A DNA stretch of 64,000 nucleotides, taken from positions 998,501-1,062,500 of the forward strand of contig JADANN010000354.1 of the NCBI GenBank assembly GCA_018806985.1, given 5' to 3'. Within the stretch, counting starts at the first letter, position 1; each line of letters opens with the position of its first letter. The notes beneath the pieces are model-generated. The model was given only the letters and a program-made list of their open reading frames with translations. It was not told the origin of the DNA and did no database searches. The stretch comes from Angiostrongylus vasorum. Its lineage: Eukaryota > Nematoda > Chromadorea > Rhabditida > Metastrongylidae. Below, piece after piece: positions 37,191-48,700 of the stretch. Both the position numbers and the translations under genes were made by a program.

Positions 37191-37740
37191 ATGAAAAGTC
37201 GAACTGCACCATGTCCTGACAGGGTAAGATCTGAACACACGAAAAACCTTCCGCCACTCCTCGTAAACACACTGGCTTGGGTCTGCATAAGTTACTTGTC
37301 TGAATGCAAGGTCTCTACTCAGTGGAAGACTAGGAAGACCGTGTTATTGTTCAAGAAGGGTGACCTACACAATATCGACAACTATCGCCCAATCTGCCTG
37401 TTTTCCGTCGTCTACAAACTTTTCACTCGAGTCATTCTAAACAGGATTAACAGAGCACTGGACGGAGGAAGGCAATGTGAGAAAGCAGGGTTTCGAAAAG
37501 GATATAGCACAATGGACCACAACCACACGATAACGAGACTCATTGAATTATCGCGAGAGTACAAAAGATCGCTTTGTCTCACTTCCATCGATTTAAAGGA
37601 GACCATTAACTCAACTTCTATAAAAACAGTTATGGAAGCCCTTGATAGCCAAGAAGTCCCTACTCAGTACATAAAGATTCTTCGTGAGCTGTGCAGAAAT
37701 TTCACAACAAAGATATCATCATTCTGCAACCATATTAACA
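37191..37740 (+). pseudogene. RTE reverse transcriptase fragment, copy B
   Basis: The longest intact reverse-transcriptase stretch in the window, from the NYRPICL motif through VIYK-like VVYKLFTRVILNRI and the FRKGYSTMDH block to ILRELCRNFTTKISSF. It is cut off at 37,740 by the inserted palindromic element; the matching palm resumes after 38,030. Confidence 0.85.
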
Positions 37741-37751
37741 TCAATGTTCAC

Positions 37752-38012
37752 TTTTTTATTTACGGCCTATTACAATTTTTCATGGCAGGGTTGGCGATTT
37801 GGGCTCCCAAGACCAAACCAGTTAACGGATGAATGCTGATGGTCCCTGATCGCTAGAACTAGCTGAGAGTCAGGCGAAACGAAGGACCGGCATGGTGTGA
37901 TGGTTAACGCGTTTGCCCCCCCGCAAAGGGTAAAAACGCTTTCGTTCCCCACCGCTGACACCTACGTTTCGTGGTTTTGCAGAAGTCTCAGCATCAGTGT
38001 GGTTGATATTAA
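37752..38012 (+). repeat. Palindromic element nested in RTE copy B
   Basis: Starts TTTTTTATTTACGGCCTATT and carries the CGAAACGAAGGACCGGCATG and TTTGCAGAAGTCTCAGCATC cores. It interrupts the reverse-transcriptase palm. AATATTAA-like sequence occurs at both edges (37,735 and 38,008) but is not an exact duplication. Confidence 0.7.
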
Positions 38013-39289
38013 TATCGGCGTTAAAAGAGGGCTTACTGCTGCCATCCCTCGAAAACGTCATGCAAATATTGGAATGGGATAACACGGGAGTGAATCGTCA
38101 ATTGCACCATATTAGCCTTGCTGATGATATCGTTCTTTATAACACGAAACATTAGCCAAGCGAAAGCAAAATGATTGCTTGCCGAGTTTGATAAAACCTG
38201 TGGAAAGATTGGTGTTCGATTAAATCTCACAAAAACGACGTTTATGAGGAACGGATTGGTTTTGTATGCCCCATTCACGCTCAACAGAACGATTTCCTCC
38301 AGTTATGTCTATCTAGGTCGGGAAATCAATATGATGAACGACTTAGCTCCAGAACTGAGCAGAAGGAAACGAGCGGCCTAGGGAGTTTTCAAGAACATCG
38401 AGGATGTAGTGAAGAGGACAAAGAACATTCGACTCCGTGCCCACCTTCCGATTCAACGCTACTTCCTGCGTTAACGTATGCGTCAGAAACTAAGTCGCTG
38501 CGTAAGCAGGATGAAAAATCACTTAGCGTTATTGAACGCGCAGTCGAAAGGACGATGCCAGGAGTATCCTGTGCCACGCAAGTAAGGGAAGGGATCCGAA
38601 GCTCCGACTTGCGTCAATCGAAGATGCCGTTCTGTACCGCCCCAAACAGTCGAGGATAAGGTGGGCCGGACACGTAATGGGTATCAACGACAACCGATGG
38701 ACAAGAGCCGTCAGTGACTGGATTTCTCGGGTTCTCAAAGGCACTGCAGGAAGACCATCGATCCGATAGTCGGAGTTCTTCACGAGAACCCCTAGAGGAA
38801 AGATATGATGCTCAATGAAACCCTAGAGCGAGCAGAGCCCTCTGGGTTATTCTTGCGCGCGACAGCGAGAAACGGAAGATTTAGTGGTGCCCTTTCGAGT
38901 CTCTCGACGATCAACGGTACTACAGGTGATGCAGGTAAGGTGAATTGCTAAATAAGTCAATGTCTTAAAGTTTCAAACCAACAATTCGAGATGACTGACA
39001 AGTGGTTGGAAATGGTCGTACAACTTCCTATATGTAAACATTGAAGAAATCCAAAAAATCTTCTTCATTTGAGAAATCTCCTGCCGATTACTCATACGGC
39101 TATGTGGCGCCTTACCAGATGAGGTATAGGCGGTTAAGCGCGAACGAAAAGTCATTGTGTACTTGTCCGACAAGGTCTATTAAGGGTGCCGGTTCACTAA
39201 TTTTGCCGCTTTGGATTGAATTAAACTGCTTTGTACTCGTTGTGGTACTTATAGATAAATGTGCATGGCCCCATCTCGCACAACGATTC

Positions 39290-39585
39290 AGCTAAATGCA
39301 ACTAAAATGATGCTGAAATATTTGAACACTAGGACCCCAGGCAAGGTTCGAATTTCTTTTTACTCTAGCGGTGTTCTCAGGAACAATCTGTGAACTAGAT
39401 TGATGTCATGAGAACAAAATAACAAGTAATAAATAAAGAGTTAAACACTGTCAATTTGGCTCCGGCCTCAGCTTAACTGGTTTCAATGCCAAATTGCGGC
39501 CCTTAGATTATACTGGCTGACGGCTGATTCCTAATGTCACCATTAGGTCAGAGACTTGTTGATAGAAAGGCAAATCAAGGAAACT
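39290..39585 (+). repeat. Palindromic element, diverged copy
   Basis: ATGATGCTGAAATATTTGAA, CTCAGCTTAACTGGTTTCAA and GGCTGACGGCTGATTCC segments keep the family order. Confidence 0.5.
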
Positions 39586-40180
39586 GAGAAGAAAGTCTTT
39601 GCTTGTGTATGGCCGATTTGTTCACGGTTGATTACCTAACACATGTGATCACATAGTTTAATACTATACAATGAACACTATGAAGAAATGTCAGAGAAGA
39701 GAGCTATCACCAGTGTTTCATATCAAATTCGATTTCCGTTCGGCAAAGTTTCTACTAGGTGAAAAAGAAGGAATATGAACATTTTTGAAAATATTCATGA
39801 TATTTTAATGAGTAGAGATTTGGTCAGAGTGTAATGACAGAGGTGAGAAAAGAAGTAAAACATGAATGTCGAATGAATTTAGTCTTAGTACCACCTTATA
39901 CAAAGAAAAAAAAATGAACTTTTCTTTTCGAAAATGATTGTAGATGTTAGAGCAGCGTATGAGGAACATACGAGGACCATGCGCATTACAGCACAAACAC
40001 ATTAGAATCTCACAACTGGATTTTCTTTTCATCAACTACTAGCAATGTATAACTCGAATTATTACATAACGCTTGAAATGACTCCGCAAATATGACATAT
40101 TAAACACATATCACGTAAATATGCGCGATAAAGAAAGAAATATATCGACTAGCACGTGATAATCAAGGAAACTCGTTTAG

Positions 40181-40327
40181 TTAGGCTTGCCACTGTGGAA
40201 TTAATGACGGATTATAAATTTGATGATAGAATGGACTGTAGAAAAGATTTGGCACGGCTATTGTATTCGGCAAAAATGCTGGCGTAAGTAGCGGCGATAA
40301 GTCCGGCGTAACTTGGGCAATCGGCGC
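40181..40327 (-). CDS. TIA-like gene exon 11 (C-terminus and stop)
   Basis: Acceptor TTCTCTTGCAG. 48 codons beginning APIAQVTPDLSPLLTPAF and ending NPSLIPQWQA, then TAA. It is phase 0 and joins exon 10 cleanly. The Pro/Tyr/Asn-rich tail agrees with the low-complexity C-terminus of the family. The 2.46-kb intron before it holds a minus-strand RTE copy and a SINE. No canonical AATAAA was seen within about 150 nt downstream; an AATAAT is present. Confidence 0.75.
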   Translation of the reverse strand, partial: APIAQVTPDLSPLLTPAFLPNTIAVPNLFYSPFYHQIYNPSLIPQWQA

Positions 40328-42686
40328 CTGCAAGAGAATTGCTCTTAAATGGAAGAATATTACCAAAAGCTTAGCAAGCATTATTTTTTATTCCTTTTCT
40401 TTACAAACGTCTTAAACAACAAAGCGATACGATTCCGATCGTTTCATAGTCTCATAGGGAGCTATATCAGAGCGGATGATGTGAAAGGAAACAGAATACG
40501 GTATGATAGTCGCATAAACAACAATTCACAGGTTCAACTTGGTTAATCACTGTTTCAAATACAAAGTCAGTCTCTCAGTATGTTTTACCAAATGCTTCTA
40601 CAAAGCAAAAATCAATTTGTCTAGTGTTCTGAACTCCATTTTTCATGACTTGGTATTTATCTGCATAGTATGAAGGGATAAAAACTTTACATTCACAAAT
40701 TACGTGATTATTAGAGGACAAACCTTCAATGTTTTTTAAGGATAACTTTCTCTCACACGATCCGTCATCACATCTACTGTGGGGATCCCATTACTTCCTG
40801 CATTTAATTTCTTCTTCCCCGCATTCATTGCCTACAAAGGCCGTCGAATATTTCGCGTGTTTTTCAGATGCTACTTGAAGTTTTCTTCTTCTTTAGTAAT
40901 GTCGGTGAATGATGGCCAAGTCGATTCTCGTTGCAATCCTGAGGATAGTTGAGCTAGGGCGTTCTCACGTCGATTGGAGGATAGCGTTGCGGAGGAGTTC
41001 GAACAAGCACATTGCTTCATGATGGAGTACATCGGCATCTGTCACAGGCAATCACCTGTCACCCGTAGTCACCTGCAGTACCGTTGATCGTAGAGAGACC
41101 CGAAAGGGCGCCAGTAAATCTTCCATTTCTCCCTGTCGTGCGCAAGAATGACCCAAAGGGTTCTGCTCACGCTAAGGATTCACTAAGCATCATATCTTTC
41201 CTCTAGGGTTCTCGTGAAGAGCTCTGACTATCGGATCGATGGTCTTCCCGCAGTGCCTTTGAGAACCCGGAGAAATCCAGTCACTGACGGCTCTTGTCCA
41301 TCGGTTGTCGTTGATACCCATTATGTGTCCGGCCCACCTTATCCTCGACTGTTTGGCGTTTAGAACGGCATCTTTGATTATTGATCGTTGACGTAGGTCG
41401 GAGCTTCGGATCTCTTCCCTTATTTGTGTGACACAGGACATTTCTAGCATCGTCCTTTCGACTGCGCGTTCAATAACGCTGAATGATTTTTTATCCTGTT
41501 TACGCAGCGACTAGATTTCTGACGCAAACGTTAACGTAGGAAGTAGCGTTGAGTCGAAAAGGTGGGCACGGAGTCGGGTGTTCTTTGTCCTCTTCACTAT
41601 ATCCTCGATGTTCTTGAAAACTCCCTAGGCCGCTAGTTTCCTTCTGCTCAGTTCTGGAGCTAAGTCGTTCATCATATTGATTTCCCGACCTAGATAGACA
41701 TAAATGGAGCATCCGGAGATATTCGTTCCGTTGAGCGTGAATGGGGCATATGAAATCAATCCGTTCCTCATGAACATCGTTTTTTTTGTGAGGTTTAGTC
41801 AAGACTAATCTTTCCACTGGCTTTATCAAACTCGGCAAGCGTACGTTCTGCTTGGCTAATGTTTGGTGTTATAAGGACGATGTCATCAGCAAAGCGAAGA
41901 TGGTGCTATTGCCGACCTTCGATTTTCACTCCCACATTATCTCATTCCAGTGTTCGCATGACGTTCTGGAGGGTGGCGGGTAAATAATTTTGGCGAGATG
42001 CTATCACCTTGCCTAACCTCTTTTGACGTCAATGTTAATATCGTTGTAGAATGGGTGAAATCTTGGTTGTGAAATTTCTGTACAGTTCACGACGAATCTT
42101 TATGTACTGAGTAGGGACTCCTTGACTACCAGTGGCTTCCATAACTGCTTCTATCTCACTATCTAAGACAGAAGCAGTCACAGACAATATGTTATGTAAA
42201 ACAATTGGTTAATCTGTCTCTAATTCTTATCAACGTTAAACGATGGCCGAAAAACTGTTCGGTGTTGACTTATGCTTTAGGGAAGCATCATGCACTCCAC
42301 TCCACTCGCAGCACCGTAGAGGTGATTGTATATGCATATTTCATCTATATAATGATTTGGTTAAGTACAACGATGCATAAAGTCCGGTCTTTTTTTCGTC
42401 TCAGACAAATTTGATACGAATTTGATAATACCAGATGATTGGTGCACTTCGTAAGCATGGACCGTGAGAACGAGCTAAAAACAACATGCGCCTTTCAGGT
42501 CACCTCTAACTACAAATAGCTATGTACGTATAGAAGATAAACGATAAAGCGTTCGGAGTTGATCAGTCCACAATGGATGCGTTATGCATCCAACTTCATT
42601 AAGTATCGTAGAGGTGACTGAATGTGCATTTGGCCTATACAATGGAGTGCGATGGGTTGCATCGCAGTGCTCTACACGCGTCAGCT

Positions 42687-42730
<44 letters not shown>

Positions 42731-45700
42731 GTATGATAAGGAATACACAGAAGAAATAAAGATGTGATCGTTAAGGTGATCGATCCCCACCTGTTGCATT
42801 CGACCCCATGAGCAGCGTATCGTATTGCCACCAATTTCCTTCCCATTCATTTCCATGATGGCGTTCGTTGCACATTCTTTACGCTCATATCGAACGAAAG
42901 CGTAACCTTGTGCTTTAAATAACCGTACTTCGGTGATTTCACCGTGAACAGAAAACGGTTCTCTGAGGTCATTCTCTGGAAAAAGAGGAAAACATCATTG
43001 GGTGGAAATTTCTTCCCTATTTTGCAATCTTCGTTGAAGTTATTACTACGTGTCACATATATAAGAAATTATGAAAGAAGCTATTACGAACATGAAGAAA
43101 GAAAAGGCTTAGTAAGAATTACATCATAAGTAAATTAGTAAATACAAATGTTTACCGGTAGTGTTCGGATTCACGTTTCCCACATAAACTGATGTGTTGT
43201 CGGGTTTGGTTGAATTGAACACCTTAGTGGACAGAGTTTCGTGAGGCGAATTTAAGACAACATAATAAGAATGTGACTAAATATCACTTTTAACCAACAA
43301 AAAAGTAGATATCAACAAAGGAAGATCACTGGTTGCTGATTAAAGATGAGTGACAAGACATTTGCCGTTGATAAATGCCTGAGTAGACTTCAATGGTAAC
43401 GTTGTTGAGGTGATGGTAGGCCTATCCAGCCTATAGAATGGCTTGAGATAGCTAACCCATGCACCAAGTCAATGCCATTACCCTCCTAGACAAGTATGGT
43501 ATCCATTTGCCAAACCCTGGAGGGATGGAAGTCTTAATGATCACAGGGGGAGAGGGATCGTGCAAATGATCGACCTTGTGTATATTGCATGAAATCTCTA
43601 ACCATTGAACTACACACGCTTAGGTTACTGGATCAATAGGATTTCATTAGATATGTTTTTATCTAAAACTTATTTCTCGAAAATATTGAATAATTGGATC
43701 TACTACCTGTTCATAGTCATGCACAAATCAAGCACAAAGTTTTCTTTACATTTTGCACCAAGACTCGGTGGCATTAAAGATTTCATTGAGCTCCTTTTAT
43801 GAGAAAATACGAAAAGAACTGAGCTCTCTGAAAAATCATGGCTCTTTAGAAAAGAGCTTTTTGTTGCTTTTGGGGCCAAATGATTGCTGTGTACGAGCAG
43901 AAATAGATTCATTGTGCATTCAACTTTTCGTGAACTGTGACGACCATTCGAGACAACTGACTCAAGTGTGATTTACTTTCAGACCTGTTCAAATGTGAGC
44001 TTCTCTCTGGTTTCATCAGGTGGCCTTCGTGTTGCCCAATTTGTTCGAATAGCTCGCCGACCTAACCAATGTCCATTCATGGCGCTTATGGCTTTTTCTG
44101 CGTTCTAGAATGTTCATAGATAAAGTTGTACTGCGGAATAATAGTGTAACATAACAATATAAACATTTTTTTCTTTTGTAAGATTTTACCACTCACTTCT
44201 TTCACTGGATAAGAAACAAATCCATATCCTTTCGACTTCTGCGTTTGTGAATCACGAATTACTTTAGCCTCACTGAAAGTTGTTACTGCGCATTTATTAC
44301 CAGGTGTATACAAGAAATTATGAAACATATAGTATTTATAGCCGATTTCATTTGTTCTCACGATGGTGTACGATATCATCATAGCTGCGAGCATGCTTGG
44401 TATTGAATTGCACTGTCCATAATAGGTTTTATCCTCTAACAAGGTCACCAAAGTGAAAGAAACATAGCAGATTGCCATTCTGAGGCCAAATAAGAGTAAA
44501 CGTAAGCCTACGAATTTGGAGCCTCCGAGAATATCCCTATCTCTGAGAAGCGAACTCCCCCAAACTATGATGGATCACTTCAACATGGGAATCTCAACAT
44601 TCCATGCAAATAATTATTGCGCGATCCGTGTAGGCAAGCAAACCGAATAGGTAAATAGTATCATTTTATTATCAATGACATTTTGTAGCAATTTAATACT
44701 AGGATGGTTTATAGCCTTAGGAAACCCAAGCGTAAAGAGTTCATGCTAAATATGTAGGTTTGGAATAATTTCGATTCAATACCGACAATCAAATATCCTC
44801 TCGAAAAGCGTCAATTTCATCTCCACGCCTATTCATAAACCTCATCGGGACAAATTGCGCAGTGTCATTTCAGTAGAACTTTTTTTTCCGAAAGTTTTGA
44901 AATGAACGTACTAACAACGGAAATCATAGTGTCTTTAACACACTGAGTTAAATGTTAATACTCTAACTTTTCGCGACGAAGGTGGTCCTTCGAAAATTGA
45001 CGATAATTTCTCGATCACTAGAGTATTTCAGGAGTTCGGATCTTTGTAGACATATAGAAGAGATACTGGCCTATCGCATTAATCTCATGCATAGTTCTTT
45101 AAAGCATTCAAATTTTGTACCTTCAGAATCAAGCCTGCCAAAAAACTGATTCTAATATTTAAAGTTTCAATGCCTTCAATTGAAAAGCAAACATAAGCTA
45201 TACAATGGGAACACGATCGTGTCCTTTTTGGATAAAATTCCGCTTGTTCATTTGCTTTAGTAGTAGAAATACATAGCCATCTTCTACTAGTAGATTCTAT
45301 GGCAATTGATTAAATTCAAAAACCGCTGAGATATATTGCTTTAACTTTGGAAGCAGCCATTATTTACGTACGCGTGGCTCCCACAGAGGTCACGCTGTCG
45401 CGTAAATTTTAAATGAGTATAAACGAAAAAAACTTTCCTTAAAAAAATGTGATACGACACAAGTAAGTTTGAAGGAAGTTTGACAAAAAGCTTTGAAGTC
45501 AGATTTTATTGAATAGTTATTTGGGATTAGAAATACCGGTTTTCCCCACAGTAGTTCACTGTGTCATCCTGCCGAAGATTGTTCCGTAGTTTTCAACAAG
45601 GAAGAACAGAAAAGAGTTCATCCTTTGAACAAAGGTGAGAATGGCTTAAACATTTCCAATAAAAGATCCAGTTAGGATGGAAGGAACCCAGTCACAATGT

Positions 45701-48700
45701 GACAGTTCTTCCTATAATCCACCATGGCCGACGAATTCCTGCGCTGAAGGCCTAGGAATGTTCTAAAATGGGATTGTTGAGACTCTAAAGAAGAGTTATT
45801 TCCGAGCGAGCAACATACCGGTTAAGTGGCAAATGTGCATGAACACGTATGACTCGTCGTGAAGATGAGCTATTCAAATATTCAATCAATTCCGATCTTT
45901 TTGCTTTCAACACTTGGAATTTAAGAGCCCATGTTGAACATGTACAGTCTCAATAATTTTTCTTATGAGACACAAAAAAAACACTATTCAACGGTGTTAC
46001 AGCGCGCCAGAAAAACAATCGGTTGTTCAGCACGATTGACATATGGTCTTAACAAAACCAAACAATTCTCCTGCGAAACCGATGCTGTACGAAGAACAGG
46101 ATGACACTTCTTTCAGTGAGCAGCAGAACGACTCGGACGTCGTTACGCAACTTGTTAGTGTCACTAAGTGGTTTTAAGGAAGTTTGAGATTCTCTTCTTA
46201 AAGATGGCCGTTGGAATGCGTGGAGGAGAATCTGATTAAAAAATGCGCACTTATTTTGATATCGATTAATTTAATTCTAGTACTGAAATATTATCGGACC
46301 GCAAGCTTAACACTTCAAGAGGCGAAATGTTTCAAAAATGATCTGCTTGTTGGATTGTTTGTAACTATATGATTAATACAAAAAAATGGAGGATAAAGCT
46401 CTCGGCGTTGATCAACCTCTGAGGGATGCGCCATGCATTCGACTTTTTAAGCAACGGTTGGAGGTGATTGAATGCATATCCTGGCCTTTACAATGACTCG
46501 CGGTAGTCAACCGAAGTATCGAGTCAATGCTGTTATCCTTCCAAAAAAGCCTCTGGTACCAATTTGCCGAACCCGGCGGGATGGAAGGCTTGGTGGGCCA
46601 TGCGCGCAGGGATCGATCCCATGTGTGTGTTGCAGGGGTGCCTCCGACCACTGCGCCGCACGCGCCCATGATTAAGTATAACAATAAAATTAAAAGGTTA
46701 AAAGTGTCTTTGTAAGGCAAAGGACGGCAATTGACAAAGAGTTCCTGGTATATAGATCGAAATATGATGTCATAAGGAATTCAAAACTCTTTATTTCAAA
46801 ATTTGAACATTCATAATACAAAAACCCCCTAGCGACTCCCATGTTATCGCTGGAGGTGTTTTCCAAGGCCAAACTGCCACATATAGCATGAGGTTCATTC
46901 CCACACTTCTATTTGGTTGCCTGAATGGAGAAATGCGACGATTCAATCCGGTAGACCAGCGAGACTGTGCCTGGGTCAGATTACTGGATCAGCCTGAGGT
47001 ACGGCGCGAGGTCACGCGTGTCAACAACACTCTTCCTTGCGGTTCATTTTTGAATTTTGCAACTAATCCAAAACGCCTGAAGAGTTTTATGCGCCGATAT
47101 TTTGGATTTCTATGCGAGTACGGTGACTTCTACTTCAAAATCTTCTCCGTTGTGTTTCTGTGTCCCTATGCGCTCGTAGTGGAGTGTTTAGAGATTTCAA
47201 AATATGCTTGCTTATTGAAGAAAAACATTTCTGTATCGTTTGTATTGTGTATATGATTAGCACAGAAGTATTATGGTTGTTAAAGTGGAACGGCAGAAAA
47301 ATCACGAAAAACGTATTTTACACAAAGAAAACATATCAGACGTGAAGAACAGCAACAGAACATTAAACATATACATTTGAAGCAAACAAACTTTTCTTAA
47401 ACGAAAAGGTAACTATACAGCAAGTAGGGAAAATGGTTTGGTACCTGACTTCACCGTGGACAGAAAACGCTTCTTTCAACGCCCTGTTATCGACTTCTGC
47501 ACTGAGATCTCCAACAAATACGTGAAAATGCTCTAAAACACCTTCTTATTGCTGGGTTGCTAAAAAATTTTAAACTACACAAACTAATTAATAGCACTAA
47601 CAGTTAATCGTAGATAAGGATAAAAGATTAATGTTCTCAGCCTTGATGGATGCGTCATGCAGTCGACTTCATTAAGTATCGTTTGGAGGTGATCGAATGC
47701 ATATGTGGCCTTTATAATGACTCGTGGTGGCCTACCGATACATCGAGCCAGTGCTGCTATCCTCCCAGACAAGTGTGGTACCTATTTCCCGACCCCGGAG
47801 GATGGTAGGTTTGATGGGCCATGGATGCAGGAACCGAACGCATGTGTGTTGCTGGGCGCTTCCGACCACTGCTATACACGCGTCCTTAGATGAAGAAAAT
47901 AGGAGAATAAATTCACAATACTTCATCCAAGCTGCATTCCGAGCAACTTGTGGGAAATCGTTGACAATTGTTAGATTAAAAGTGATGTAACTACAACGAA
48001 TACTTGGTTTGATGTCAGTGTTGATTTTATAAAAGCTAAAAAAGCAAGCAAGATTAATTCTATTACTACCAGACTTAAAAGCAACTATACTATAATCTTA
48101 GTTGACATATTTATTTATATGGTCTTATAAACTGATCTTCTTCAGCTGATGCGAGGTTGGTATAGGTCTTCGTTGTCGTTGTCGTTGCTGTTGGTCGATG
48201 GCTGACGTTTCGGCGATTTCGCCTTCCTCGGAGCCTGGACGTATCTTATATTAGAATACTTTAATTATTCGTTGGTAAAGGCTAAAGTATTAATGAAGAT
48301 CAAAGTTTTAAATAGATGGTGGGTTAGGATGCTACGGTCAAACTGAAAGGCTACTCACCGTGATGTTACGAGTGGGACTGGCCCACGCGTTGTTCATGTG
48401 GAGTCGCGAGCACGACACACCCCGGGGTCAAAATATCATTTTGAAATAGGGCGCCAGGTCACGTGTGATAGTGAGGCATTCGTCTTTCTGGTTCATCTTT
48501 GGATTTTTGAAATTTATCCAAAACGCTTCAAGAGTTTTGCACGTTGATGTTTTCGACTCCTGCGCTAGGGATCCGTACAGTCACTTCAAAATCATCGCCG
48601 TTGTGCTTTTGTGCCCTAACGTACCCTAGAGGCGCGTTTTAACGAATTTGAACTTTCGCATCTAGATGTTCTTTTATGCGAACACAATGGTCTACCCGTT

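Larger units (their letters stand above)
35231..38940 (+). mobile_element. RTE-type retrotransposon, long decayed copy B with nested insertion
   Basis: Same layout and 5' segment as copy A. Endonuclease motifs FVVYAPTS and GDFNG are at about 36,224-36,370. The block FKKGDLHNIDNYRPICLFS is at about 37,350-37,410. Motif C is LADD (intact paired Asp) at 38,117-38,128, and the C-terminal domain ends in CTACAGGTGATGCAGG. A palindromic repeat interrupts the palm at about 37,752-38,012. Numerous stops make it inactive. The 5' segment is more complete than in copy A, with about 60 nt that A lacks. Confidence 0.87.

Noticed and set aside
46888..47256. Plus-strand 122-codon open frame
   Set aside because: It is the antisense shadow of a Penelope-like GIY-YIG fragment, which explains the sequence on the minus strand.
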